NCBI RefSeq assembly: GCF_037975245.1
Contig: NC_092574.1
Span: 5,698,713-5,758,712 of the forward strand
Direction of reading: 5' to 3'
Length of the DNA stretch: 60,000 nucleotides
From: Apostichopus japonicus
Taxonomy: Eukaryota; Echinodermata; Holothuroidea; Aspidochirotida; Stichopodidae
Every line of letters begins with the position of its first letter. Position 1 is the stretch's first letter. A program made the translations under genes and the position numbers. The notes beneath the pieces were generated by a model that had not been told where the DNA came from, searched no databases, and saw nothing but the letters and a program-made list of their open reading frames with translations. This document shows, one piece after another, positions 48,006 through 60,000 of the stretch.

Positions 48006-48790
48006 TTCCTGCCCAGAGGCAGAAGGAATCTATGCTATGGTGATAGTGTGTGTGTGTTTGTGTACATGTATCAGACCTGTCAACCTGTTTGACCCCAAAA
48101 TAGGGAGAATAACATTTTTCATGGCCAAAAAAATAGGGAGAACAAGGGGGGAAATAGGGGGGTTGGTAATTTTCAACTGAAATGATATAAATACTCCTAA
48201 ATATGTATAGTTTACTTACGCAATACAATGAGAGAATCATCCAATCAGTGATTCATGTTGTAGTTTACAGCCGCTCGCTTCGCTTTCTACAGGGTTTCTT
48301 TAGTAGGCTTCCATTTTAAACAGGGAACAGTGGACTCTGGGTACTGTGACTTCATGTCTAGTATGCTAGATAGAGTCCCATCAAGCTTGAGACTTGACCG
48401 ACTGTCTGTCTTGTTCTTGCGAACTACACTGAAGTGCCTTTCCTATTCAGCGTTACTGTTGGGAATTACTAAGCATAGGACTAATTGTTGGCTATTTTCA
48501 GAAATGTCGCAAATGATGAAACGTTAAAAAACCGGGAGAATAGAATATGAAACCGGGAGATTCGGGTAAAAATCCGGGAGTCTCCCGGTCAAACCGGGAG
48601 AGTTGACGGGTCTGATGTATGTATGTGACACTTACCCGTAAACACCATGAACTACAAAAAGTTCATGGTGGATTTAACGTCATACATCGTCTGTGGATCC
48701 ATCTTAGTACAAGAACCCTCGTCTTTTGTGTGAAGTTCAAAGATCATTTGAGGTCAACAGGAGTCAAAAGTCTGAAAACTTTGTAAACAA
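48006..48790. mobile_element. AGGTCA-family repeat copy, interrupted
   Basis: Begins with a hairpin (48006-48028) and CTATGC, then a GT microsatellite, as in the copy at 37886. It resumes after 48621 with GTGACACTT and an AGGTCA at 48751-48756. It is split by the element at 48072-48614. Confidence 0.55.
48072..48614. mobile_element. CAGACC-ended DNA element, 543 bp, nested, 6-bp TSD
   Basis: Left end CAGACCTGTCAACC, right end (reverse complement) CAGACCCGTCAACT; both are followed inward by GTTTGACC-type sequence. Flanked by ATGTAT at 48066-48071 and 48615-48620. Sub-terminal AAACCGGGAGA and ATAGGGAGAA motifs are repeated. It is inserted in the AGGTCA-family copy. No transposase is recognised. 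Confidence 0.78.
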
Positions 48791-51149
48791 GATATAACTC
48801 AAAAAGTACATTTTTTGTTTTTTTTTTTCACATAGGAAGACTGTTCTTCCTGGATATTGAAACAGTTTGGGATAAAAAATTCCATGCTGTAAAATCCTTA
48901 CCAGGGGATAAAGTGGTTGATGATGTGCCAACACAGAAGTGCTAGAAATCTCTGCTGGAGACCTCTGATATGTTCTGGTTTTCACTGTTAATGCTCAGAC
49001 AGATTTAACACACCTGCTCTCTACATTTGTCAGATAGGTAATTGGAATTTTGAGCAAATATATGATATTGTATGGCAAGGAATTCACAAAACCAACTGGC
49101 TTTTTCTGGTAACAGTTTTGAATAAACCCAAATTAATCGTCCACTCGTTTTCAAAATGGGAAGCAACAAGTCAGGTTACCTGACACAGGTATAATTCATT
49201 CAATGTAATAAATGCCACTGTTTGAGTTCAAAGTTAAATGGTACATGAATAGGTTGACTTTATGCCCTACGTTAATATTAATATGTTGCAGACACTGTGT
49301 TATAAAACCCTGTGATTAATCCAGAGTGTATTTCTCTGAGAGAGATGGCCACCCCCCCCCCCCCCCCCCCGCTAAACCTCTGAAGGTCATCAGTAAAAGT
49401 GGCTGAACAACAAAGTCTAACACACAGAACATTAGGTCCGTTCCCTCGGATGCACCATAAAACTAAACTGGGTATAAAACATTTATGACTTTAATAACCT
49501 CAAAATATCATGCTTATAATGTATGTATTCATGTTCAATGGTCACTGCTGTAATACGAACCCTGCACTGGAATGCGATTCGGTGGTGCTCTGTTGCGTAT
49601 ACGAAGTTAAGAAATATGGTTTGGTTGCGTCAATTAGCATATATCTATCTAAAAACAATAGATTTGTATCGACATTGGGCGGTACCCACGAGTTAGCGTC
49701 ATCTTCAGTTTAGCCTTGAAAGGAGCATACCAGTGATTTAGCACATTTTGAGGCTATATATGTCAGGAACACCTGCTTGGATGTAGAAACATTTACGAGC
49801 ACTCAATAACCTCTTTTTTTTCTTTTCTGCCTAAATGACATTTCTCAATGTTACTGTAACTGGTAAGTACAGCATTGAAATGTAGCAAACTCATAAATTC
49901 ACTCAGACTATATAGATGTTTATTCACTTTTAGGCTGCACTATCAGACCAGACAATAAGGTTATTTTCTTCATTCCCATTATCATTGGTCAGTATACATT
50001 CATTTGGAGCATCCATCCAGACCTAAAGAAGACCAGATACTATCTGTAACTTTGTGCATTCATTTAACCAACATTATGTGGCCTGATTTGGGTCCCCTGA
50101 CACTCCCATCTCGGTCTTTACCTTAACAATCTATTTTAACATTTAAGCTTTAGCTGCCCTGGATACAACAGACTGCAAATCAGCTATAATTTCAATTATC
50201 GTCACCCTTGTTAACATTTAACACAAAGTGGCAAAATAAACTCTCACTGCCGATATATAATTTATTGTTTTTGAAAGCGACCCCCCTCTCAATATCATAG
50301 AGGTCTATAAAGTACTGTAAGTGGAGAATTTTTATTTTTTAGCCATGTACTGTAGTAACCCCTTCCATGAGGCAGTTGGTTGACCTTTGACCTTCGCATG
50401 TGCCAATATGTAAAGGAGTTTCATAGCTCTGTGACATACACAAATTGTTTTCCACTGTAAATCTTTGCCAATCGGATTTTTGCCTACTGTAGATACCCAA
50501 GGGTTCCTTCCCATGGCTTGGATCCAAGTTTAAAAAAACTGTTCACACCTGCTGATTATTTTCCAAAAATAAACTGCTAACTTATGGTGTTATCTACATT
50601 TGCTCCCTTCCCCCCCCCCCCCTCTTCAACACTACATGAAAGTTGACACTGTCATAGGCTAAGTGAATCTTGTAAGATGAAACATTGGTAGCATTCTTTA
50701 ATGTCTCACCCTGTTTTTGTTCTTTTTTTTCACCCACTGCTTTTGCTTTTGGTACTGTTTGATGAAAAAGGTTGATAAAATCTACCACCACACTGGAGAA
50801 ATACACCTGTTAACCAGATCTGGCAAAACAGCTTGGAATGTCATAGGTCATTTACCTTTAGGAACGTATACTATGGGGGTTGATAAGATGTATTACTATT
50901 TAGTTTTATTACATGTTTACAGTAATTTATAACTAGGTTGGGTTTGGCAGACACGTTTAATTATGATGTCATTTGTTTGTGAATGTTCGCGATATGCAGG
51001 TTGGCGTGCCTCAGATTGTTTGGTAGAACATTGTTTCTTTTGATAGATTTCAGAGAACCTTTGCAGTCAACAGAGGTCAAATTGCAAACATAAAGGTATC
51101 TCAGGGACACCTTCATGGTTTGATACTGTCAACAAAATACTGTATGTAC
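48791..51149. other. unassigned stretch with AGGTCA-family fragments
   Basis: No gene recognised. A 19-C run lies at 49352-49370. A minus-strand fragment of the AGGTCA family spans about 50381-50525, with a hairpin remnant at 50502-50525. Another fragment, GAACCTTTGCAGTCAACAGA then GGTCA, lies at about 51055. Confidence 0.4.
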
Positions 51150-51157
51150 ATTCTCTG

Positions 51158-52487
51158 CAGGGTTGGCATTTTCCTGGAAAAAACCTGTTTTTCCCACTAA
51201 GCGGTAAAAACCAGGTAAAAACCGGGAGAAACTGGTAAATACCGGTAAAAACCGCCTCCGTCTCGAAAACTATTATTACTTGTCCGTAATATGCAAGGTC
51301 ATCAGTAGGCACGATATTGTTTCATGACAGGCATATGTTATTGAATATGGGAGTTTCTTAGCTTCATTTTGAGCTATTTTATCACAACCTAATTCTACTT
51401 TTTGTGGAAAAAAGAGTATTTTTCATATTGCACATGTATAGTTATTCTGTCACGATCTCTTTAGCAGTATGCATTGCCTATTGCCCAAACCATTCTGGGT
51501 CTACACTGGGACACTCACCCCTCCTAAATTCTTCAGGCCTATTATGAGCTCAGACAGTTCATTCAATTAATACAGTAGGCAACTGTCTATTGAGGTGAAC
51601 TTCAATCCAGTGGGCTCAATATAAACTGCTTTGAAACTATGTAAGGCACATGGGCCCAATTTAAGTATTAAACGCACAATGGCCCTATCGAGCCATTCAC
51701 ACAACCCAACTGTTTACCTTGATGCAAACATGGTCCAATTATTATACAACTTCATGCATGAGTGATTAAACACTTTGAGGTGGACAGGTGAGGTGATACT
51801 GGGCACTTCCTGTGTATAGGCTAACTGAAGAGGTAGGAGTATCAACAACACAGGTTACTGTTCCAGATGTTACTTATTCTCAAATTAGTTGATGTCACAA
51901 CAGTCACATAGTACAGTGCTTATAAGCATAGTACAGTGCCTAGTGCGAAGTGTGAACACAGTACAATTTATCGCAGACATGAAGTGATCGTTCTTGGATG
52001 TGAATCATCATCTGGATCTGTTTTTGGGATGGTGTTGAATTATATGTAACAAGACAATGTGACATGTATAATATGACAAACCATAGCCCTAGGAGGCACC
52101 AAGGCAATGTGACATGTTTAATATGACGAACCATAGCCCTAGGAGGCACCAACAGTTTGATACTTGTCCATTCTCTAGATAATGGAATTGTGCATCTCGA
52201 TAGGAAAATAAAGTTGGTTGATTTGAGCATCCAACATATTATTTATTTGAATTATTTACAATAGTCTAATGGGTAAACTCATAAAGTTATAGATCATGGC
52301 TGTTCTTTGGATGTAACCCAACCCCCTACCATAAGATGCCATTTTCTTGAAGTTTCTATGCTCCTCCACAAGTTCCACATGAATTTTTAGGAATTCTATA
52401 TAATTTGAGGTTTTTCCCAGTTTTTCCAACTTATAGGTGGGAAAAACCTCCCGGTAAAAACCGCCCGGTAAAAACCGGCCAACCCTG
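51158..52487. mobile_element. hAT-like element, 1330 bp, perfect 8-bp TSD
   Basis: Ends CAGGGTTGGC and GCCAACCCTG are perfect 10-bp inverted repeats, flanked by ATTCTCTG at 51150-51157 and 52488-52495. Both sub-terminal regions repeat GGTAAAAACCG and AAAACCGGGAG. Inside, a 50-bp unit is tandemly duplicated (52051-52100 and 52101-52150, 47 of 50 identical). No transposase is recognised. Confidence 0.9.
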
Positions 52488-52495
52488 ATTCTCTG

Positions 52496-54229
52496 TGTCA
52501 AGTATTTGGAGAGATCGAGCTAAGTTGCTATTAACTGTTGCAATTTCTAGTTTCCCAAAGAAGAGCAACTTTGGAGGCCATCCTTGTTGAGCACAACTTG
52601 ATTGGATGTACCATCTAGGAGGAGTTTAATGATGCACTTCTTTTGCACAGTTTGGCCAATTTGATCTTTGACCTCAATTGACCTTTGAATCTGACCCTGA
52701 ACACCTAAATCTCTCCTATTTTATGATTTGTTTCATCATTTTCTACATAGCACGTGGTTTAATGGTTGTATCCTATGTACATTTTGCTGAAAATAGCTAA
52801 AAACCAAGTTCTAGGTTTCTTGACATTTGACCTGTGACCTTTGGCCTCATCAGTCACGCAGGCACCAGTTAACAAGGTCAGGTACTTACCCACAAAGTTT
52901 GAACTTGATCGGACTTAGGTCTAGGAGGACAATATTTCATCTCCCTATACTGTAGGTTACATGTAGGGGAGATGAGATATAATCCCTCTTTTAAGACCAA
53001 CAGTTTTAGGGGAAGTGAATCGATGATGTATTTCTGCAGTGATCAATGTTCATTTTAAACATTCAAGGCCATTAGCAGCAGTGGAAAGCTTGTTCCTAAG
53101 CTTTTCAGACAAATTGGATCCCGAAAATGATTTACCCACATCAGTTAACAGTTAGATGTTAAAGTTTAAGTGTTAAAGTTATAGTGTTAAAGTAACAAAC
53201 CCCTGTTTACAAATTGTCAACATTTCTGCTTGGGTAGAGCAATCTCGTTCTTTTAATGTGCCAACCAACTTTTCTGTATTCAAGCGTGTGTAACAATGGG
53301 TTTGGTTCACCGATTTGAAATTCAACAGTTAACTGGTATTTCCAGTTATGGCATATTTCCCCATTGTGTCCCCATTTATCCAAGTCACAGGGCGTATGCA
53401 CTAAGTTAGACATGGTGAAGTATTGAACCTACACCTGACCGGAATAATCGGCACAATGTATCAAAAGGGTTCTATGGCTGCCTCCACGTAGCCAGAGAGA
53501 ACAAACCTGGTATGTAAATTGGGAAGCCATACTTGTTACTATCCTTTCTGTGGTTACCAGTTCAACTTGGTTCATATCCCTCACTTTATTTATGCCGAGG
53601 GGAAAAAATGGTGATTTTCCGGGTATCATGTGATCTATGAAGTCACCAGAGCGGCGGTCTACCTTCGTTATGTCGATGCTGTCTCGGGGATTTTTTGTCC
53701 TTTCTACTAAACCAGTAACCATTCTCAATTATTTTATATAAGACTATATTTGAGGGAACACCCATTATATAAAGTAAACAAAGCAGTCTTTTCACTGACG
53801 AGATTGTGGTTCCGTGCTGTTATTATGTATGGCTTAAGTCAATTGGTGTCTTACCGTTGGCTGTAACATATTATGTCGCAATATGTGTGTTTCGAACTGT
53901 ACTCTATTAACACCATATGTCCAACAACAGTGCTTTTCAGGTCAATGTTAACAAAAGTCTCTTTAATATGCCTTGTTGTTAGTCACAAGCAAACATAGTC
54001 TACTGTTTTCTGTGTATCTCTATGTTTTGACCCATATATATTGGTTGACACATATACATTTGTTGAACTTTTGACCTATAAGCGGCCTACTGTGTCATCT
54101 ATATATATGTGTACAGTGAAGGATCCGCTCAAACACTGGGTTGCATTTATGGTATTAGCACATCCGACACACTTTTTTTTTTTTTTTTTTCCATCATAGT
54201 CGCCTCAACTTCCTGGTACTTGTAGTTCC
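52496..54229. other. unassigned stretch with an AGGTCA-family fragment
   Basis: About 52665-52890 contains TGACCT direct repeats with 4-base (52669-52684) and 1-base (52828-52840) spacers and resembles the AGGTCA family. Nothing else recognised; a T run lies at 54173-54190. Confidence 0.4.
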
Positions 54230-54495
54230 CTCATGAATTTATAGTTACAATGTATATATGTATATGTATATTAGATCCTCCTGCAAGCAGGAACTCGCGA
54301 AGAAGCCGTCATTGGCTTATCAAAGCCGCAAGCTGACCGAAGTCAGTCTCTTAGATTCATATTTAATGTCCACGATTATGAATTGTCAATTGTCAACAAC
54401 TCTGTAACTGGACGACATACATTAACCTTAGAGTCACTCAAACTCGAGACCTTATGTTTGAAAGGCACCGGCGTTAACCACTGAGCTAACACTCC
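54230..54495 (-). mobile_element. tRNA-derived SINE
   Basis: Minus strand. A-box TTAGCTCAGTGGTTAACGCC (54470-54489) and a decayed B-box GGTCTCGAGTTTGAGTGAC (54433-54451). The tail has an AAGCCAATGACGGCTT hairpin and ends in a TATATACAT-like simple repeat near 54240-54270. A different family from the SINE at 35620. Its 5' end lies 20 bp from a hammerhead-like motif. Confidence 0.78.
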
Positions 54496-54515
54496 TGTTA
54501 ATGTTAAAGTTAAAG

Positions 54516-54554
54516 GGCCTGATGTTTCGTTCCTAGCAGGATCTTCTTTCGGGG
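54516..54554 (-). ncRNA. hammerhead-ribozyme-like motif, second copy
   Basis: On the minus strand: CCCGAAAGAAGATCCTGCTA then GGAACGAAACATCAGGCCC. Same arrangement as 27039-27076 but with a decayed core and one stem mismatch, so catalysis is not expected. About 20 bp of similarity continues past the motif in both copies. Confidence 0.35.
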
Positions 54555-55342
54555 CTAGAAACAGAAACGAAAACAAATTAAGAACACATTAAGAGACACA
54601 CAGATACACAGACAGATAAATTGGACAAATGAATGAAAAGCAAAAAATAGACACAGCAAAAGAAGAAGAATCATTGAAAGGAAAGAGATACGAGAGGATT
54701 AAGGGCTGTGTAGCTAAAATTTAGAGCCCTGGGTGTTAAACAATGGGAGGTAATTAGTACATTTTATAGATTTACCTACACAGCCGTATTGGCAGAACTT
54801 AGATATGCAGTTCACTAACAGTTTTTTCTTCTTCTTCTTCAAGTCTTTGAATAATTTGTATTTTACTAATTAGTAATTGCTTGTTCTCACGTTGTTTTGA
54901 AATCTAGTAAACATACCAATGCAGAGTACGATACTCTACAGTACGGTGCTCTACAATACTCTATGGTACACCCGCTCCCGGTACCCAGGCTATAGTCATA
55001 CCATTGGGGAGTTACTTGGTACTGATGCTGTTTGCACTCATACACCGCCAGTCTGATACAAGCATATACCATATAATGTGCTGCATCTCTGCACAGTGAA
55101 ATAATAATTGCCTCCGCCCGGCGGATTCAGTTTTGGGGATTTGTTTATACTACCCCACAGACTGCATGTCATGTGTAGTTCATCATAATTCATTTCTGAA
55201 TGAGTGACTTTTCAAATATCATCATCATTGATGCATGTGGTAAGTATACCCTTGGATATATTTGACATGTGTGTTGTATAACAACACAGTTGTTAAATAT
55301 CTGTCGCCTGAGTTGGCGGTCCCCTTCTGGATTTTTTCCCAG
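54555..55342. other. no recognisable feature
   Basis: Unassigned DNA; short CTT repeat at about 54827-54840. Confidence 0.35.
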
Positions 55343-55550
55343 GTCCACGGATGATCAATGTGAAAGCTCTCTAATATTAGTACTTAGAAGACTTAGAACT
55401 TGTACTATAGAAGAAAACCCAAAATTTAAAGCCTACAGTACACGTGATGGATGGTCACTGTTCTGCTCTGAACAATTATTTCGAGTAATTAATGTTCACA
55501 ACTATCGATTCTATAATGAGCGATACAGTACTTTAGGGACACTTGATTAA
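55343..55550 (+). CDS. candidate terminal exon (unrecognised)
   Basis: I do not recognise a family. A strong acceptor (TTCTGGATTTTTTCCCAG, AG at 55341-55342) precedes 68 open codons ending in TGATTAA-type stop sequence (stop around 55548-55550). The exon would start with one base completing a split codon, then STDDQCESSLILVLRRLRTC and onward, with mixed charged and aromatic residues that look protein-like. No partner exon or poly(A) signal was found near, so this could be a lineage-specific gene end, a relic or chance. Confidence 0.18.
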
Positions 55551-56024
55551 TATCAAAGTTGTTCTTTGGGAGTTCTGTTTCTTCGGTTGAATGGAAAACA
55601 CAGCCTGGACATGCAGCGAGTGGTCTTTGTCTTCATTGTCTGTTTGTTTGTATTTTCGGTTGAGAACTTGCGACTATCTTTGGCAGACGTCTGTCAGGAA
55701 TTAACATACATGTTGTAGATGCTTCATAGCATTCATTTGAAGAGAGACCAAAGTGATGATGGAAATTTTTCAACGTCTTAAGGTGAATACGACATCAAAT
55801 CATATTGTATTTTGTGTGGCGAAGGTACAGATTTTTCAAAACTTGGCAATATTTTTGGGGAATGCGTCTGGCAACAGCCAGAGTGAATGACATCATGATG
55901 TTTGCAGTGTTTTACTTATTGCCAAATTTATGTTAAGTATTAGCAATTTGAATTCTAATTTTTATTTTCACATCAGCTGATGTGTCATAAAAATGAGCAC
56001 ACCATGTATTTAAATATTTAAAAC
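55551..56024. other. no recognisable feature
   Basis: Unassigned DNA. Confidence 0.35.
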
Positions 56025-56046
56025 TTATATATATATATATATTATA

Positions 56047-56079
<33 letters not shown>

Positions 56080-56138
56080 ATAATATATATATATATAAAA
56101 TATATAATATATATATATAATATATATATATATATATT
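56025..56138. repeat. (TA)n microsatellite
   Basis: About 110 bp of almost pure TA with a few interruptions, able to form a cruciform. Confidence 0.95.
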
Positions 56139-59100
56139 CAAAAAAGGGTTATACCTTGAGAAAATTTTAGAAGAGATAATGGCAACATTTGACCTGCGAT
56201 TTTACAGTTCTTTTGTAGTCTGTGTGATGTAATTGCAACAGAAACATCAGCTTTAAAAGCAATGCTTTCTCATTGATATTGATCAAAATTTGTCGATCGC
56301 TATTTGATACTTAATTTGCCTAACGACCTACGCTGTGAAATTAACCCGGTATTGTTTCACTGCTCTTCATTGTTTGAATGTGATTAATGTACTCTGTGAA
56401 ACCAGGCATGGGCACAGGATGTCTCCTCCTCCCTTCACCCCTTGTGAAGATTCTCCCCCCCCCTCCCCCTTTTGCAGCTGTGCCACCATACATGTGTACA
56501 AAAGCTTCACAAGTGTCAATTGTACCTGTCCAGTAGTACATTGTTGGTATAACGCTCTCAACTCAAAAACTGCTGGCTAAGAGCCTTTATGGAATTACTA
56601 AGGTGTGGGGAAGGATATCAAATTTGCTAAGTTTCAATTGGCAAAGAAAATTAGGAGGTGTTTTATTTTGATTAATTGCATTTTGATTAATCACAATCTT
56701 AGTTGGGTTTTCATTTATTTGTTTGTTTCGCTGAATACCCTTTGGGTAACGGTCCTTCATGAGAGGAGAGACATTTAGATGCGCTCGTCTGCCTGTGGGA
56801 GGTTTTGCGAGTAATTTTGCAGCCCTTTGAAATCTTTGTAGACTTTGTGGTGTTGTTATCACTCTCTTTTTTGTTTCGTCAACCTACTATTTCCCGCCAT
56901 AAAATAGTATCCCAAGTGTCCTTTTTCTTTGAGGTTGTTAGTTTTTAATCTGTTCCCACCACCGAGAGTTTGACCGGCAATTGTGTCGATCCATCTGAGA
57001 TGACCAATTTGCCATCGGACGCAAAAAAAATATTGTTTGAGGAGATTGAGGAACACCCAATTGACAATATTACAAAGGGGCTTAATCATATACTCTATTA
57101 TGCTGATCTGCAGTAAACATTTCATCTTAAAATTGCTTTCTGTTCTATTCTCCTGCAAAAAGAGACTTAAGTCTAGATTTTGTGGATGGTACTACCAGCA
57201 AAGTCTATCCTTCAGAATCGGTTTAATCCGGCCTGATTGCTGACATATCATCACGTTCTGCGCATCTTTTGTACTGCACTTGAGTCGTAATGGAATGTTG
57301 CATGCCTGCCAGACATTGTGAAGAATAGTTGTTGAATTAGTCCTACAGTGGTGTTGTTTTTTGAATGGTAAAAGCCACAGTACCTACTGGCAGCCTTGTA
57401 ATCATCTGCTGTCATGTTAGGAATATAAAATTAAGAAAAAAGAAGAGGGTAAGGTTGTATACACCGATAAACATCCTATCCCATTAAACCAATGAACCAC
57501 CACAAAAACGGCCATCCTGTTTTTATCAGTTTGATAGCAGGCCTACTAGAGGCCTACAATAGCTTGAATTTCTCGCACCCCTCCCGGTCAATGTGCCCAT
57601 CCTGCATCGATGTGCCCCTCCTGCATCAATGTGCCCCTCCCCCCCCCCACCATCTGACTACTGGCCTGCACTTGTCCATTGGGTCAAATGTTAGAAACTG
57701 ATGTCTGTATTGCTGTAGATTCATATCAACTCTGTGTTATCTACTGTACACTGTATGCACATAGCTAAAGTACACCCATTCAGCATGCATCCCCTAGTGT
57801 GACACTGTATAAGGAGGACACTGGTCAGTTTGAACTCTATTGAGTGTTGCGTGTAATAATTATACCAATCAATGAAAGAGTCGGTCACTTAATTGCTGAT
57901 AATTATCAAGATATATGTCAATTTTGAAATTTTGTTTGAATCAGTTACGAAAATAAATTTTTTTATGTGATGGATGCAAATATTTTTTTGTTTGATAGAT
58001 GTAAACAATTCTGTTTGATCGATGTGAAGAATTCTAGAATAGCATCAGAATTGAAGTGTAAACATTTGCTACAGATATAGAATGGCGCTATCGAGTTACA
58101 ATATAAATTTACAAGTTGAATTTAATACTACTACAGGTACGATATTCAAAATTATACATTAAATTCATATCAAAGGCGCACAGCTTTTATGATCTTGATG
58201 CCTGCCACCTCTGTGTATGTTTTTAAGTCAGGTGGCTGACTAAACTGCGGCTACCATACACACAAGATTGTGCATAACATTTTCTTGTAAAATGTTACAT
58301 TAGTAAAAATACATCACCGCAACAGCTGATGAAGACTTTGCGTAAATCAGTCACATTTGAAGACAAACAAATTAACATTTTGTCTAGACTTGGGACATGT
58401 TCGTAGCAGATGTATTATGTGGAGGTTAAGACTACTTGAGCATTTAAGGACCTGGATGAAGGGGTTGTTCGTGACTGAGCATTGCAATGATGCAACAAAT
58501 TCCACCTCTCTCAGCAATGGGCAAAATAATCTTGCTAAAACACGGCACAAGTTAGTATCAAGATTGTACCAGATTGCGGTCAGTAGATTAGAAGGTGGAT
58601 AGTTTAAGGCCATATTAGGAGTTCTCTCAAGTTTTCAGCTGGCCAAAGATGTCCATACATATTTAAAATTGATTTCCCCGAGGTTCTGTAATAGCCTCCA
58701 AAATTTCATTCATAATTAGAGACGAGAAAATTGGACAATGAGAGGAGAGGAAAAATGCTATAAGAATGGATTTAAAATGCTTATCTAGACATTTGAGCAT
58801 CAGGAGTCAAATTGCTTGACTGTGCAATATTTGGCAGGACAATATTGGTGACTATATTATCATAGGTACAGGTATGGAGTGCAACCATTTTGCTTTAAGT
58901 GCCAAAATGTAATTGTAGCTTAAAACATGTCACGCCAACACACGTAATCCAATTATCAGGTTTACTTTGAATTTTTCATGCCAACTTGGAGATCCACTTT
59001 ATATAAAGCAAAAAAATCTTATATTGCTTCTTTAAATGAAAATTTTTCTCCTCTTTAAGAAGCCAGGTTCCTAATTTTTTGCCAAATGTCACCAGCATAT

Positions 59101-60000
59101 CAAACAATAGATAATTCTTGAAAATGTCTACTTCCATTATAAGTAAAGTACTACATCGTTTCTGCAGCAGCGTTGATGGTTCTAATCCCCAGATAAGTCG
59201 AGGCTGCTTCTCACTGTGTGGGTGGATTATCGTCTGAGTAGATTCAGTCGAAGATGCATGCATAATGCAATCACCAATGGATGGATTGCACTGCATTTTT
59301 ATAGAAATTTTTTATACATGGACGATTTTTAGTGACATGTGTAGATAGATATCTAGCTCTGTTCAAAGCCGGTATTCGTGTCAGCAACGTGACATCTCGT
59401 AGAACCGTCGCACCATAGACGTCACAAAAAAGATGTTAAAGGCATCAACAAAGCTTGTCACTTTTTCAAGAACTTCTTTTGTTTTATAAGTAAACAGGAA
59501 GTCACGTATATAACCGGCATTGTTATTATAGAATATTTTCAGGCCAGACTGTTAGGCGTTAAATGGTGGGTGCTACCATCTCAGCCTTTTGTATAACAAC
59601 AATAACAACAACATCACACTAGTAACATAGTCGTTGTGATGTTTGGTGGGAAGAAGATATAAATATATTGATGTCATCGTAAAAAAAATTGTTTAGAAAT
59701 GTTACAGATACAACTTTGCTAAGCCCACAGGAAGAATTCTGAGTTGATTGTTTGGTTTTTATAGGCAAATTGTTGAATTTGCATTTATTTTGATATGTAC
59801 TGTATGGGTCGTCTGTTTACATAAATTTACAGTATCTGTGTGAAACTTTTGTTATTTTTTCAAGATTGATTCTGGTATGGAGGTAGACCATCTATAGGTT
59901 CTATTGTGGTCTACATTATTCTTGACAGAATTCAGAACATCCTTAAAAATTCACTTTGTTTTCACCCAAGATCTGAATATATAGTCTCAAACACATCTCA
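56139..60000. other. unassigned stretch
   Basis: No gene, SINE or inverted-repeat element recognised. C runs lie at 56454-56470 and 57635-57648; CATCGATGTGCCCCTCCTG is duplicated at about 57600-57640. Open frames on both strands at 58347-58613 have no recognisable domain. Confidence 0.35.

Noticed and set aside
58347-58613. Overlapping 81- and 88-codon frames on opposite strands
   Set aside because: No recognisable domain, poor acceptor and mirror-image openness; likely chance.

Overview
The window is animal nuclear DNA: AT-rich, gene-poor, with GT-AG introns, microsatellites, minisatellites, tRNA-derived SINEs and many short DNA transposons. A clear TRIM2/TRIM3-type TRIM-NHL gene makes it bilaterian. 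The mix of SINEs, hAT-like elements and AGGTCA-rich repeats suggests a marine invertebrate, perhaps an echinoderm, but no sequence here fixes the species.

The only gene I can assign with confidence lies on the + strand at 6009-9471. A 5' UTR segment (6009-6098) with two short upstream ORFs leads into one 2037-nt coding exon (6099-8135) holding the RING, B-box, coiled coil, filamin domain and most of the NHL propeller. A 1183-bp phase-0 intron (8136-9318) follows, then a 153-nt last coding exon (9319-9471). The joined protein is 729 residues, the usual length for TRIM2/TRIM3. Likely poly(A) signals lie at 10361 and 10388, after a small tandem repeat. Two other single-exon candidates (4693-4946 minus, 55343-55550 plus) have plausible acceptors and protein-like composition but no recognisable homology.

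The rest is repeats and unassigned DNA. 1-6 kb: two copies of a ~370-bp terminal-inverted-repeat element (a third is at 43 kb) and a TTAA-flanked element. 11.6-13.1 kb: a ~80-bp satellite-like array. 18.8-19.5 kb: two short tandem arrays. 24.5 kb: a 103-nt inverted repeat. 26.5-34.5 kb: four hAT-like elements, two with perfect 8-bp target duplications, plus a Penelope/hammerhead-like motif. 35.6 and 54.3 kb: tRNA-derived SINEs. 37.2 kb: an 18-bp minisatellite. 37.9-40.2 kb: a large repeat packed with AGGTCA direct repeats spaced like nuclear-receptor sites, with related fragments at 48, 50.4, 51 and 52.7 kb. 41.8-42.3 kb: a 63-bp minisatellite. 43.6-45.1, 48.1-48.6 and 51.2-52.5 kb: further CAG...CTG-ended elements with 6- or 8-bp target duplications.

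The most interesting observations are the AGGTCA-rich family with its apparently covarying hairpin head, the set of unnamed non-autonomous transposons with exact boundaries, the hammerhead-like motif next to a SINE head, and the almost intronless TRIM2/3 gene.
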